This document shows positions 15,624 to 24,818 of a stretch of 37,863 nt of DNA, piece by piece. The notes under the pieces were generated by a model, which saw only the letters and a program-made list of their open reading frames with translations, searched no databases and was not told the DNA's origin. The position numbers and the translations under genes are program-made. This stretch comes from Streptomyces eurythermus (lineage in GTDB: Bacteria; Actinomycetota; Actinomycetes; Streptomycetales; Streptomycetaceae). The stretch covers positions 1-37,863 of the forward strand of contig NZ_BMSK01000037.1 in assembly GCF_014649115.1 (NCBI RefSeq), read 5' to 3'. Numbering within the stretch: position 1 is the stretch's first letter; each line of letters starts with the position of its first letter.

Positions 15624-17135
15624 GTGAGCGACCCGAACGGTACCGACCAGCCCGACCCCCTCGACAGCTTCGAGGAGATCATCGAAGCCGAGACCACCCG
15701 CGACCCCGACCTCGCGGTGATCGAGGCCGGCAGCCGCACCCTGCGCACCCAGGGCGGACCGCCGCAGGCCGACGTACCCGCGCGCCCGGAGGACCCCGAG
15801 GTCGACAAGGCGCTGCGCGAGGTCGAGGCCGAGCTGGCCACCCGCTGGGGCGAGACCAAGCTGGAGCCCTCGGTCGCGAGGATCTCCGCGCTGATGGACG
15901 TCCTCGGCGAGCCCCAGCGCTCGTACCCCTCGATCCACATCACGGGCACGAACGGCAAGACGTCCACCGCCCGCATGATCGAGGCCCTGCTCGGCGCCTT
16001 CGAACTGCGCACCGGGCGGTACACCAGCCCGCACGTGCAGTCGATCACCGAGCGGATCAGCCTGGACGGCGCCCCGATCTCCGCCGAGCGGTTCGTCGAG
16101 ACGTACCAGGACATCAAGCCGTACGTCGAGATGGTGGACGGACAGCAGGAGTACCGGCTCTCCTTCTTCGAGGTCCTCACCGGCATGGCGTACGCCGCCT
16201 TCGCCGACGCGCCCGTGGACGTCGCCGTCGTCGAGGTCGGCATGGGCGGCTCCTGGGACGCCACCAACGTGATCGACGGTGACGTGGCCGTCGTGACCCC
16301 CATCGGCCTGGACCACACCGACCGGCTCGGCGGGACCACCGCGGAGATCGCCGGCGAGAAGAGCGGCATCATCAAGCAGGACGCGACCGTCATCCTGGCC
16401 CAGCAGCCGGTGGACGCGGCGCAGGTGCTGCTGAAGAAGGCCGTCGAGGTGGACGCCACGGTCGCCCGCGAGGGGCTGGAGTTCGGCGTCACCGCCCGGC
16501 AGGTGGCCGTCGGCGGGCAGCTGCTGACCCTGCGCGGCCTCGGCGGCGAGTACCCGGAGGTCTACCTCCCGCTGCACGGCGCCCACCAGGCGCACAACGC
16601 GGCCGTCGCGCTCGCCGCCGTGGAGGCGTTCTTCGGCGTCGGCGCCCAGCGCGCGGAGCCGCTGGACATCGACACCGTGCGCAAGGCGTTCGCGGCCGTG
16701 TCCTCCCCGGGCCGCCTGGAGGTCGTCCGGCGCTCCCCGACGGTCGTGCTGGACGCGGCGCACAACCCGGCGGGCGCCGAGGCCACCGCGGAGGCGGTGC
16801 GGGAGGCGTTCGACTTCAGCCGGCTGATCGGTGTCGTGGGCGCGAGCGGGGACAAGAACGTGCGGGGGCTGCTGGAGGCCTTCGAGCCGATCTTCGCCGA
16901 GGTCGTCGTCACCCAGAACTCCAGCCACCGCGCCATGGACGCGGACGAGCTGGCCGCGATCGCCGTCGAGGTGTTCGGCGACGAGCGGGTGCAGGTCGAG
17001 CCGCGGCTGCCGGACGCCCTGGAGGCCGCGATCACGCTGGCCGAGGAGGAGGGCGAGTTCGCGGGCGGCGGTGTGCTGGTCACCGGTTCCGTCATCACGG
17101 TCGGCGAGGCCCGGCTGCTGCTGGGGAAGGGCTGA
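15624..17135 (+). CDS. folC: Folylpolyglutamate synthase / dihydrofolate synthase
   Basis: 503-residue Mur-ligase-superfamily enzyme that adds glutamate to dihydropteroate or folates. The P-loop HITGTNGKTST lies at 105-115, YTSPHV marks the folate region, then GMGGSWDATN, then the C-terminal domain with LDAAHNP. The first 55-60 residues (acidic, Asp/Glu/Pro-rich) precede the domain and are longer than in most bacterial FolC; I recall this extension in other streptomycetes. Start GTG 15624 has no Shine-Dalgarno. TAGACT (15611-15616) ends seven bases before it, implying a leaderless mRNA. The DUF4233 gene follows after 8 bp. Confidence 0.95.
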   Translation: MSDPNGTDQPDPLDSFEEIIEAETTRDPDLAVIEAGSRTLRTQGGPPQADVPARPEDPEVDKALREVEAELATRWGETKLEPSVARISALMDVLGEPQRSYPSIHITGTNGKTSTARMIEALLGAFELRTGRYTSPHVQSITERISLDGAPISAERFVETYQDIKPYVEMVDGQQEYRLSFFEVLTGMAYAAFADAPVDVAVVEVGMGGSWDATNVIDGDVAVVTPIGLDHTDRLGGTTAEIAGEKSGIIKQDATVILAQQPVDAAQVLLKKAVEVDATVAREGLEFGVTARQVAVGGQLLTLRGLGGEYPEVYLPLHGAHQAHNAAVALAAVEAFFGVGAQRAEPLDIDTVRKAFAAVSSPGRLEVVRRSPTVVLDAAHNPAGAEATAEAVREAFDFSRLIGVVGASGDKNVRGLLEAFEPIFAEVVVTQNSSHRAMDADELAAIAVEVFGDERVQVEPRLPDALEAAITLAEEEGEFAGGGVLVTGSVITVGEARLLLGKG

Positions 17136-17143
17136 GAGACAAG

Positions 17144-17506
17144 ATGCGTACGCTCTGTGCGTCGACCCTGATCGGCGAGTTCTTCATCATCGGCTTCGCC
17201 GGGCTGGTCGCCATGAAGGACCCCGACCTGGCCACGTCGACGGTGTGGCTGGTCAGCGGCATCGCCATGCTGCTGTGCGTGCTGCTGTGCGGCATGGTGA
17301 CCCGCCCGGGCGGGGTGGCCCTCGGCTGGGCCCTGCAGCTCGCCCTGATCGCCTCCGGCGTCTTCGTGCCGACCATGTACTTCATGGGCGCGGTCTTCGC
17401 GGCGCTGTGGTGGGCGTCGGTGCACTTCGGGAGAAAGGTGGACGAGGCGAAGGCCCGCTTCGCGGCGGGGGCGCGGTCGTCCTCCTCCCCGGCTGACGCT
17501 GCGTGA
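17144..17506 (+). CDS. DUF4233 membrane protein
   Basis: 120-residue protein with four predicted membrane segments (about 5-22, 31-52, 57-77, 78-93) and a charged Ala/Ser-rich cytosolic tail. It matches the DUF4233 family, whose members lie between folC and ndk in many actinobacteria. The start is 8 bp after the folC stop with only a weak GAGAGA purine tract, so translation is probably coupled to folC. Conserved linkage suggests a link to folate or nucleotide metabolism, but no function is established to my knowledge. Confidence 0.88.
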   Translation: MRTLCASTLIGEFFIIGFAGLVAMKDPDLATSTVWLVSGIAMLLCVLLCGMVTRPGGVALGWALQLALIASGVFVPTMYFMGAVFAALWWASVHFGRKVDEAKARFAAGARSSSSPADAA

Positions 17507-17572
17507 CGGACGCACCGGCACGCCCTGTAACCTCGTGCCACCGCACCCGTAAGTCGTGTAAGGAGCCCCCTC

Positions 17573-17986
17573 GTGAGCCAGCGCACCCTTGTCCTCCTCA
17601 AGCCCGACGCCGTCCGCCGTGGGCTGACCGGTGAGATCATCGGCCGTATCGAGCGCAAGGCCGGCTGGCAGATCACCGCGCTGGAGCTGCGCACCCTGGA
17701 CCGTGCCACGCTGGAGCAGCACTACGCCGAGCACGTGGGCAAGCCGTTCTACGAGCCGCTGGTGGAGTTCATGTCCTCCGGTCCGGTCGTCGCGCTGATC
17801 GTGGAGGGCGAGCGGGTGATCGAAGGCGTGCGTCAGCTGGCCGGCCCGACGGACCCGATCGCCGCCGCGCCCGGCTCGATCCGCGGTGACTTCGGCGTGA
17901 TCGTCCGCGAGAACCTGATCCACGCCTCGGACTCGGAGGAGTCCGCCGAGCGCGAGGTGAAGATCTTCTTCCCCGGCCGCGCGTAA
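17573..17986 (+). CDS. ndk: Nucleoside diphosphate kinase
   Basis: 137-residue NDP kinase that transfers the gamma phosphate from ATP to nucleoside diphosphates through a phosphohistidine. The active-site His117 lies in NLIHASDS. LVLLKPDAVRRG (6-17) and the GSIRGDFG loop are standard. Start GTG 17573 has an ideal AAGGAG at 17560-17565. A TAACCT hexamer (17528-17533) could be a separate promoter, so ndk need not depend on folC transcription. A hairpin lies just downstream. Confidence 0.97.
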   Translation: MSQRTLVLLKPDAVRRGLTGEIIGRIERKAGWQITALELRTLDRATLEQHYAEHVGKPFYEPLVEFMSSGPVVALIVEGERVIEGVRQLAGPTDPIAAAPGSIRGDFGVIVRENLIHASDSEESAEREVKIFFPGRA

Positions 17987-18006
17987 GGCCCACGGCGGCG
18001 GCGGAG

Positions 18007-18032
18007 AAGGTCCGGGCGCGGTCCCGGGCCTT
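18007..18032 (+). terminator. ndk terminator
   Basis: AAGGTCCGGG (18007-18016) pairs with CCCGGGCCTT (18023-18032) with one G-T wobble and a 6-base loop, starting 20 bases past the ndk stop. Confidence 0.65.
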
Positions 18033-18177
18033 TCTCGCACCCCTCGTCCGGGCTCCCTCGCACGGCCCGCGCATTTGAGGGAACGCGCGCCCCCGAACGC
18101 CCGTCTCCACAAGCGAGGCGGCACGCCATCTGGTGACAATGGCGGAGACCCTCGCGCAGTGTTCGTGGCGGCGCGTT

Positions 18178-18183
18178 TACGAT
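18178..18183 (+). promoter_or_regulatory. Candidate mreB -10 element
   Basis: TACGAT lies about 78 bp upstream of mreB. No clear -35 is seen. The whole 274-bp ndk-mreB gap is non-coding, and mreB in S. coelicolor is reported to have several promoters, so more sites may exist. Confidence 0.3.
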
Positions 18184-18260
18184 GGAAGCCTTCACGTCAC
18201 AGCACCCGCCTCGCCTACCTGACATGCCCTCAAAAGCGCAGGGAGGCCAGATGAATCCGG

Positions 18261-19292
18261 ATGGGGAACTCAATGTCGTTCATCGGCCGTGACATGGCTG
18301 TCGACCTCGGGACCGCCAACACGCTGGTGTACGTCAGGGGTCGCGGAATCGTGCTGAACGAGCCGTCCGTCGTGGCGATCAACACCAACACGGGTGGGAT
18401 CCTGGCGGTGGGTTCGGAAGCCAAGAAGATGATCGGCCGGACGCCGGGCAACATCGTGGCCGTGCGTCCGCTGAAGGACGGTGTGATCGCCGACTTCGAG
18501 ATCACCGAGCGGATGCTCCGCTACTTCATCCTGAAGATCCACAAGCGGCGGTACCTGGCCCGGCCGCGGGTCGTGGTCTGCGTGCCCTCGGGCATCACGG
18601 GAGTCGAGCGCCGCGCGGTCATCGAGGCGTCCTCCCAGGCCGGTGCCCGTCAGGTGCACATCATCGAGGAGCCCATGGCCGCCGCCATCGGCTCCGGTCT
18701 GCCGGTGCACGAGGCCACGGGCAACATGGTGGTGGACATCGGCGGCGGCACCACGGAGGTCGCGGTCATCTCGCTCGGCGGGATCGTCACCGCCCAGTCC
18801 ATCCGCGTCGCCGGGGACGAGCTGGACAACGCGATCATCCAGTACATCAAGAAGGAGTACAGCCTTCTGCTGGGCGAGCGCACCGCCGAGCAGATCAAGA
18901 TCACGATCGGTTCGGCCTACGACCTGGACACCGACGAGCACACCGAGGTCCGCGGCCGCGACCTGGTGTCCGGGCTGCCGAAGACGGTCGTCATCTCGGC
19001 GGCCGAGGTCCGCAAGTCCATCGAGGAGCCGGTCAACGCGATCGTGGACGCGGTGAAGACCACCCTCGACAAGTGTCCGCCGGAGCTCTCCGGCGACATC
19101 ATGGACCGGGGAATCGTTCTGACCGGCGGCGGAGCGCTGCTGCGCGGGCTGGACGAGCGGCTGCGGCGGGAGACCGGCATGCCGATCCACATCGCCGAGG
19201 ACCCGCTGGACAGCGTCGCGCTCGGCTCCGGGAAGTGCGTCGAGGAGTTCGAGGCGCTCCAGCAGGTTCTGGACGCCCAGCCGCGCAGATGA
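18261..19292 (+). CDS. mreB: MreB, actin-like morphogenetic protein
   Basis: 343-residue bacterial actin. Phosphate-1 loop DLGTANT (15-21), phosphate-2 MVVDIGGGTTEVAVI, and adenosine motif VLTGGGALLRG are present. The N-terminus MGNSMSFIGRDMAVDLG contains the amphipathic membrane-binding stretch typical of MreB. In Streptomyces, MreB is not needed for tip growth but organises spore-wall synthesis with MreC, MreD, PBP2 and RodA, all encoded next. ATG 18261 was chosen as the longest form with family support. ATG 18273 (MSFIG) is the alternative, with GGGGA five bases upstream, while AGGGAGG (18240-18246) is 14 bases from the first ATG. Confidence 0.95.
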   Translation: MGNSMSFIGRDMAVDLGTANTLVYVRGRGIVLNEPSVVAINTNTGGILAVGSEAKKMIGRTPGNIVAVRPLKDGVIADFEITERMLRYFILKIHKRRYLARPRVVVCVPSGITGVERRAVIEASSQAGARQVHIIEEPMAAAIGSGLPVHEATGNMVVDIGGGTTEVAVISLGGIVTAQSIRVAGDELDNAIIQYIKKEYSLLLGERTAEQIKITIGSAYDLDTDEHTEVRGRDLVSGLPKTVVISAAEVRKSIEEPVNAIVDAVKTTLDKCPPELSGDIMDRGIVLTGGGALLRGLDERLRRETGMPIHIAEDPLDSVALGSGKCVEEFEALQQVLDAQPRR

Positions 19293-19306
19293 CGTCGCTC
19301 CTCCAT

Positions 19307-19342
19307 TCCGCCGTACGAGACGTTCTCCTCTCGTGCGGCGGA
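19307..19342 (+). terminator. Hairpin between mreB and mreC
   Basis: TCCGCCGTACGAGA (19307-19320) pairs with TCTCGTGCGGCGGA (19329-19342) with a single wobble and an 8-base loop. It begins 14 bases after the mreB stop and can act as a partial terminator, letting mreB be made in excess over mreCD-pbp2-rodA. TTGATA at 19346 and TATTGG at 19371 could be a weak promoter for mreC. Confidence 0.6.
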
Positions 19343-19459
19343 TCGTTGATATAGAGGCATACGCTCCCCCTATTGGGCCTCTTCGGTTTGCGCGGCGCCA
19401 TTCGCGTTTTCCAAAGGGCCCGCCGAATTCCTACTTGAGGAAGGGCACGGCCGCCGCAC

Positions 19460-20434
19460 GTGAGGGACACGAAAGAGAGCCGGCTGCTCCTGGTCCTGCT
19501 GGTCGCCATCGCGTTCGCGCTGATCACGGTGGACATCCGAGGAGGACGGAACTCCCCGGTCGACGGTGCCCGGCACGCCGCCGCGGCGGTCTTCGGCCCG
19601 GTCGAGGACGGGTTGTCCGGTGTGGTCGACCCGGTCGGCGACGCCGTCTCCGCCGTCCGCGACTCGGGCACCCGGCACGACCGGCTGGCCGCGCTGGAGA
19701 AGGAGAACGCGGCCCTCAAGGCCAAGCTCGGCAGCGACGACCGCAACCGCAGCCGCCTCGGGCAGCTCGACAAGCTGATGAAGATCGCCGGTGAGGGGCA
19801 GTACGCCATCAAGGGCGCCCAGGTCATCGCCATCGGGTCGGCGCAGGGCTTCTCCTGGACCATCACCATCGACGCGGGCGCCGACGACGGCATCAAGCGG
19901 GACATGACCGTCCTCAACGGGGACGGCCTCGTCGGCCGGGTCACCACCGTCGGCCCCAGCACCTCCACCGTGCTGCTCGCCAACGACCCGGACTTCACGG
20001 TCGGCACCCGCATAGAGGGCAACGACGAACTCGGCTTCGCCTCCGGCCAGGGGGACCGCCCGCTGCGCGTGGAGCTGCTCAACGGCAAGGCGGAGGTGAA
20101 GAAGGGCGACCGGCTCGTCACCTTCGGCTCGGAGGCCGACAAGCCGTTCGTGCCCGGCGTCCCGGTCGGCGTGGTCTCCCGCGTCGACCCCTCCGGCGGC
20201 GGCCTCACCCGCACCCTGTACGTCACCCCGTACGTCGGTTTCACCAAGCTCGACATCGTCGGCGTGGTCGTGCAGGGCCCCAAGAAGGACCCGCGGGACA
20301 CCGTGCTCCCGGCCAAGCCGAAGCCGGTGCCGACGCCGACCGTGACCGTCACGGTGTCCCCGTCGGCCGGCGCCCCCGACCCGGACACCGGTGGCGACAC
20401 CGACACCGACAACGCCAGCGACGAGCAGCAGTAG
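19460..20434 (+). CDS. mreC: MreC, rod-shape scaffold protein
   Basis: 324-residue bitopic protein: short cytosolic start MRDTKESR, a membrane helix (about 8-24), a coiled coil (about 70-105: HDRLAALEKENAALKAKL), then the two beta-barrel subdomains ending near 275. The Pro/Thr/Asp-rich tail (about 278-324) is longer than in E. coli. MreC links MreB inside the cell to PBP2 in the periplasmic-equivalent space and activates RodA-PBP2. Start GTG 19460; the AGGAAGGG at 19438-19445 is 14 bases away, further than ideal, but the N-terminus matches the family. mreD follows, its ribosome site overlapping the mreC stop. Confidence 0.94.
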   Translation: MRDTKESRLLLVLLVAIAFALITVDIRGGRNSPVDGARHAAAAVFGPVEDGLSGVVDPVGDAVSAVRDSGTRHDRLAALEKENAALKAKLGSDDRNRSRLGQLDKLMKIAGEGQYAIKGAQVIAIGSAQGFSWTITIDAGADDGIKRDMTVLNGDGLVGRVTTVGPSTSTVLLANDPDFTVGTRIEGNDELGFASGQGDRPLRVELLNGKAEVKKGDRLVTFGSEADKPFVPGVPVGVVSRVDPSGGGLTRTLYVTPYVGFTKLDIVGVVVQGPKKDPRDTVLPAKPKPVPTPTVTVTVSPSAGAPDPDTGGDTDTDNASDEQQ

Positions 20435-20446
20435 GAGCCGAATCCC

Positions 20447-21124
20447 ATGCGTGTCAACCGGATCCTGCTCTCCAGCGCGCTGGTCGTGGTGGCCCTGGTC
20501 ATCCAGGTGAGCGTCCTGGCCCGGCTGCATCTGCCGGGCGCGGTGCCCGACCTGCTGCTGCTCACCGTCCTCGGCCTGGCGATGGTGTACGGCCATGTGG
20601 GCGGCGCCCTCGTGGGGTTCGGCGCCGGCCTGCTCGCCGACCTGGCCCCGCCCGCCGACCACGCGGCCGGCCGCTACGCGCTCGTGCTGTGCGTCACCGG
20701 CTACTTCGCGGGTCTCATCCGGCCGGAGAACGGCCGGCTGAAGTCGGCGACCGGGCCGATGGCCGTCGTGGTCGCCGCCGCCGTCGGCTCCACCCTGCTC
20801 TACGCCGGGGTGGGCGCCCTGGTCGGCGACACCGCCGCCCGCCATGTCGGACTGCCCGGGCTGCTGTTCTCGGCCGCCCTGTACGACCTGCTGCTCGCCC
20901 CGTTCGTGGTGCCCGGGGTGATGTGGCTGGCCCGCCGCGCCGACAACGACCCGCTCACCGAGACCGGGTCCGCCGCCAAGGCCGGTGACATCTCCTCGGG
21001 CTGGCTGTCCTCCGGCACCGGCCTGCGCGTCGGCGACCGGCGCGGCGGCCTCGGCGCGCTGAAGGCCAAGGCCCGCACCCGTTCCGCCCGGGTCGGCCGC
21101 ATCAAGGGGGTCAAGCGGCTGTGA
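20447..21124 (+). CDS. mreD: MreD, integral membrane elongasome subunit
   Basis: 225-residue polytopic protein with five or six membrane segments between residues 5 and 165, then a 55-60 residue basic cytosolic tail. The start MRVNRILLSSALVVVALVIQ and the LLLLTVLGLAMVYGHVGGALVGF stretch (split here by function, helices 2-3) are typical of actinobacterial MreD. AGGAG at 20433-20437 overlaps the mreC TAG stop, which indicates coupled translation. It bridges MreC and RodA in the elongasome; I infer this from context and the family. Confidence 0.9.
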   Translation: MRVNRILLSSALVVVALVIQVSVLARLHLPGAVPDLLLLTVLGLAMVYGHVGGALVGFGAGLLADLAPPADHAAGRYALVLCVTGYFAGLIRPENGRLKSATGPMAVVVAAAVGSTLLYAGVGALVGDTAARHVGLPGLLFSAALYDLLLAPFVVPGVMWLARRADNDPLTETGSAAKAGDISSGWLSSGTGLRVGDRRGGLGALKAKARTRSARVGRIKGVKRL

Positions 21125-21312
21125 GCGGCGACGGGCTCGCACCCGGCAGGTTCACTCGAACGGGTCGGCTCTCCTGGAACGCGAGTTCACAGGCCGGCCG
21201 TTCATCATGCGTACGGGGGCGGCGGGTTCACGCCCGGGCGGCCCGTACGCCCATGGCACGCACCGGCGTCCGCGCGCGGACGTCCACGCACTGAGAGGGG
21301 GAGACAGCCGCA

Positions 21313-23568
21313 GTGACCAACATTCCCGAGACCGGTCGGACCCCACGGGTCCAGATCCGGCTCGTCGTGATCCAGATCCTCGTCCTCTCCCTCCTCGGCA
21401 CGCTCGGCGGCCGGTTGTGGTACCTCCAGATCCGCGAGGGCGCGGAGTACCAGAAGGAGGCGTCCGGCAACCACGTCCAGCAGGTGGTCCAGCCCGCCGT
21501 GCGCGGGGACATCCTGGACGCCCGCGGCGTGCCCCTCGCGGACAACGAGACGCGGCTGGTGGTCTCCGCCTCCCGCACCGACCTGACCCGGCAGAAGGAC
21601 GGCGGCAAGGCCGTCCTCACCAAGCTGGCCGGCGTCCTCGGCATGAGCCCGACGGAGGTCATGCAGAAGGTCCGGCTGTGCGACGCCAAGACCCCCCGGC
21701 CCTGCTGGAACGGCTCGCCGTACCAGCCGATCCCGATCACCGACGAGGCCACGCCCAAGCAGGCCCTGCAGATCCGCGAGCGCTCCGAGGACTTCCCCGG
21801 CATCACCGCCGAACCCGAGGCCGTGCGCCGCTACCCGGGCCCGGGCAAGTCCAACACCGCGCAGGTGCTCGGCTATCTCTCGCCCGTCACCGACGAGGAG
21901 ATCCAGAAGGCCAAGGACACCGACTCGCCGTATCTGCGCTCCGACATGGTCGGCCGCTCCGGCCTGGAGCGGACGTACGACAAGGTGCTGCGCGGCAAGG
22001 CCGGCGTCACCCGCTACGAGGTCGACAACCTCGGCCGGGTCATCGGCAAGGCCGAGTCGGACGCGGCCGAGCCCGGTTCGAACCTGGTGACCAGCATCGA
22101 CTCCCGCGTCCAGCGGGTCGCGGAGTACGAGCTGGACAAGGCGATGAAGGCCGCCCGCCAGCAGTACGACAAGATCACCGGCACCAACTACAAGGCCGAC
22201 TCCGGTGCCGTGGTCGTGATGGAGGCCAAGACCGGCCGGATCGTCGCGATGGCCTCCGCGCCGACCTACGACCCGAACGTCTGGGTCGGCGGCATCTCCG
22301 CCAAGGACTACCAGGCCCTCACCGGCAAGGATTCCGACTACCCGCTGCTGAACCGGGCCATACAGGGTCAGGCCGCGCCCGGTTCGACGTTCAAGGTGAT
22401 CTCCACGGCCGCCGCCGTCGAGGCCGGCTACCCCTTCGACGGGCGCTACCCGTGCACCAGCTCCTACTCGGTGGGCAGCCAGGTCTTCAAGAACTTCGAG
22501 GGCGAGAACTTCGGCCCCATCTCGCTGGGCCGCGCCCTGGAGGTCTCCTGCGACACCGTCTTCTACTACCTGGCCGACAAGGAGTGGAAGAAGGACGGCG
22601 GCAGCAACCCCAAGGGCCGCCCGAAGGACTACTTCTACAAGGCCGCCCACCAGTTCGGCCTCGGCAAGGAGACCGGCATCGACCTGCCCAACGAGGTCAC
22701 CGGCCGCGTCCCCGACCGCCGCTGGAAGCAGGCGTACTGGGAGGCCAACAAGGACGCCTGGTGCAAGAGCGGCAAGAAGGACGGCTCGTACGTCGAGAAG
22801 ATCGCCTACGAGAACTGCCTCGAAGGCAACAAGATGCGCGAGGGTGACTCGATCAACTACTCCATCGGCCAGGGCGACACGCTCGTCACGCCGATCCAGG
22901 AGGCCGTGATCTACGGCGCCGTCGCCAACGGCGGCACGATGTACCAGCCGAGCATCGGCAAGGCGGTCATCAGCCCCGACGGCAAGACCGTGCGGGAGAT
23001 CAAGCCGAAGAAGCGCGGGAAGCTCCCGGTCAGCCAGGCCACCCTCAAGGGCATGGACGACGCCTTCGCGGGCGTCATCACCCGCGGTACGGCGGCCTGG
23101 AAGTTCGGCGGCTGGCCCCAGGACGAGATCCCGCTGCACGGCAAGACCGGTACGGCGGAGGTCTACGGCAAGCAGACCACGTCCTGGCTGGCCACCTACT
23201 CCAAGGACTACACGGTGATCATGACGATCGCCCAGGCCGGTACGGGTTCCGGCGCCTCCGGTGAGGCCGTGCGCAACATCTACAGCGCGCTCTACGGCGT
23301 CAAGGGCGACGGCTCCATCGACGACAAGAAGGCGCTGCTGCCCGAGCCGCAGAAGGGCCTGCCCAAGGTCCGTACGGACGGCACCATCGCCGCCCCGAAG
23401 ATCACCGGCGATCCGGCGAAGGACACCGAGACCGCCCAGAAGGACAACCCGACCAACGGCGACGACCAGCAGCCCGCGGGCACCACGCCGTCGCCCACGA
23501 CCGGCAACCGCGACACCCGCAGGCGCCGCGGGCACCGGGCCCGGGGAAGCCGGAGGATGCCCTCATGA
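21313..23568 (+). CDS. mrdA: Class B penicillin-binding protein 2 (transpeptidase)
   Basis: 751-residue monofunctional transpeptidase that cross-links the strands made by RodA. One membrane anchor (about 14-35) precedes the dimerisation/pedestal region. The catalytic domain has S358-T-F-K361 (SxxK), S412-C-D414 (the SxN-equivalent) and K611-T-G613. The C-terminal 75 residues are charged and Pro/Thr-rich with no visible domain. GTG 21313 follows GAGAGGGGGAGA about ten bases upstream. Its stop overlaps the rodA start (ATGA at 23565-23568), typical of translational coupling of a PBP2-SEDS pair. The 188-bp gap after mreD shows nothing clear. Confidence 0.95.
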   Translation: MTNIPETGRTPRVQIRLVVIQILVLSLLGTLGGRLWYLQIREGAEYQKEASGNHVQQVVQPAVRGDILDARGVPLADNETRLVVSASRTDLTRQKDGGKAVLTKLAGVLGMSPTEVMQKVRLCDAKTPRPCWNGSPYQPIPITDEATPKQALQIRERSEDFPGITAEPEAVRRYPGPGKSNTAQVLGYLSPVTDEEIQKAKDTDSPYLRSDMVGRSGLERTYDKVLRGKAGVTRYEVDNLGRVIGKAESDAAEPGSNLVTSIDSRVQRVAEYELDKAMKAARQQYDKITGTNYKADSGAVVVMEAKTGRIVAMASAPTYDPNVWVGGISAKDYQALTGKDSDYPLLNRAIQGQAAPGSTFKVISTAAAVEAGYPFDGRYPCTSSYSVGSQVFKNFEGENFGPISLGRALEVSCDTVFYYLADKEWKKDGGSNPKGRPKDYFYKAAHQFGLGKETGIDLPNEVTGRVPDRRWKQAYWEANKDAWCKSGKKDGSYVEKIAYENCLEGNKMREGDSINYSIGQGDTLVTPIQEAVIYGAVANGGTMYQPSIGKAVISPDGKTVREIKPKKRGKLPVSQATLKGMDDAFAGVITRGTAAWKFGGWPQDEIPLHGKTGTAEVYGKQTTSWLATYSKDYTVIMTIAQAGTGSGASGEAVRNIYSALYGVKGDGSIDDKKALLPEPQKGLPKVRTDGTIAAPKITGDPAKDTETAQKDNPTNGDDQQPAGTTPSPTTGNRDTRRRRGHRARGSRRMPS

Positions 23569-24761
23569 CCGGCACGAACAGCTTCTCCGTCTCCCGCTAC
23601 GGCCCCGAACGGCCCGGCTGGACCAGGCTCTTCGCCCGCGACTCGCTCACCCGCCGGCTGGACTGGCCGATCCTGTTCGCGGCCACCGCGCTGTCCCTGC
23701 TGGGCTCGCTGCTGGTGTACTCGGCGACCCGCAACCGCACCGAGCTGAACCAGGGCGACCCGTACTTCTTCCTGCTGCGGCACCTGATGAACCTCGGCAT
23801 CGGGATCGCCCTGATGACCGCCACGGTCTGGCTCGGCCACCGCGCCCTGCGCAACGCCGTGCCGATCCTCTACGGCCTGTCGGTGCTCCTCGCCCTGGTC
23901 GTCCTCACCCCGCTCGGGGCGACGATCAACGGCCAGCGCAACTGGCTGGTCATCGGCGGTTTCTCGCTCCAGCCGGCCGAGTTCATGAAGATCTCGATCA
24001 TCCTGGGCATGGCCATGCTGCTGGCGGCGAGGGTGGACGCGGGCGACAAGCCGTACCCCGACCACCGCACGGTGTTCCAGTCGCTGTGCCTGGCCGCCGT
24101 ACCCATCATGATCCTGCTGCTCATGCCCGACCTCGGCTCGGTGCTGGCCATGGTGGCGATCATCCTGGGCGTGCTGCTCGCCTCCGGTTCCTCCAACCGC
24201 TGGGTGTTCGGGCTGCTCACCGCCGGGGTGATCGGCTGTGTGGCGATCTGGCAGCTGCACATCCTGGACGAGTACCAGATCAACCGGTTCGCGGCCTTCG
24301 CCAACCCGGACCTGGACCCCTCGGGCGTCGGCTACAACACCAACCAGGCCCGCATCGCCATCGGTTCCGGCGGCCTGACGGGTGCCGGGCTCTTCCACGG
24401 CTCGCAGACCACCGGCCAGTTCGTGCCCGAGCAGCAGACGGACTTCGTGTTCACGGTCGCGGGGGAGGAGCTGGGCTTCGTCGGCGCCGGGTTCATCATC
24501 TTCCTGCTCGGGCTGCTGCTGTGGCGCGCCTGCCGGATAGCGCGCGACTCGACCGAGCTGTACGGGACGATCGTGGCCGCCGGGATCGTCGCCTGGTTCG
24601 CCTTCCAGTCCTTCGAGAACATCGGCATGACCCTCGGCATCATGCCGGTCACCGGTCTGCCCCTGCCGTTCGTGTCGTACGGCGGCTCCTCGATGTTCGC
24701 CGTGTGGGTGGCCGTGGGACTGCTCCAGTCGATCAAGGTGCAGCGGCCGATGTCGGCGTGA
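23565..24761 (+). CDS. rodA: RodA/FtsW-family SEDS glycan polymerase (Sfr)
   Basis: 398-residue membrane protein with about ten helices, polymerising lipid II with PBP2. The essential SEDS aspartate is Asp293 in QQTDFVFTVAGEELGF. The PFVSYGGSS motif near the C-terminus and GATINGQRNWLVIGGFSLQP near residue 120 are family hallmarks. A 35-residue cytosolic leader precedes helix 1. In S. coelicolor this gene is called sfr and acts in spore-wall formation. GGAGG lies about eight bases upstream and the start overlaps the pbp2 stop by four bases. It closes the mre cluster. Confidence 0.95.
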   Translation: MTGTNSFSVSRYGPERPGWTRLFARDSLTRRLDWPILFAATALSLLGSLLVYSATRNRTELNQGDPYFFLLRHLMNLGIGIALMTATVWLGHRALRNAVPILYGLSVLLALVVLTPLGATINGQRNWLVIGGFSLQPAEFMKISIILGMAMLLAARVDAGDKPYPDHRTVFQSLCLAAVPIMILLLMPDLGSVLAMVAIILGVLLASGSSNRWVFGLLTAGVIGCVAIWQLHILDEYQINRFAAFANPDLDPSGVGYNTNQARIAIGSGGLTGAGLFHGSQTTGQFVPEQQTDFVFTVAGEELGFVGAGFIIFLLGLLLWRACRIARDSTELYGTIVAAGIVAWFAFQSFENIGMTLGIMPVTGLPLPFVSYGGSSMFAVWVAVGLLQSIKVQRPMSA

Positions 24762-24818
24762 GCCTCCCGGCGGCGGTGCCCTCTGCCGGAGCGGCGCCGC
24801 CGCCACTAGATTCGGTGC

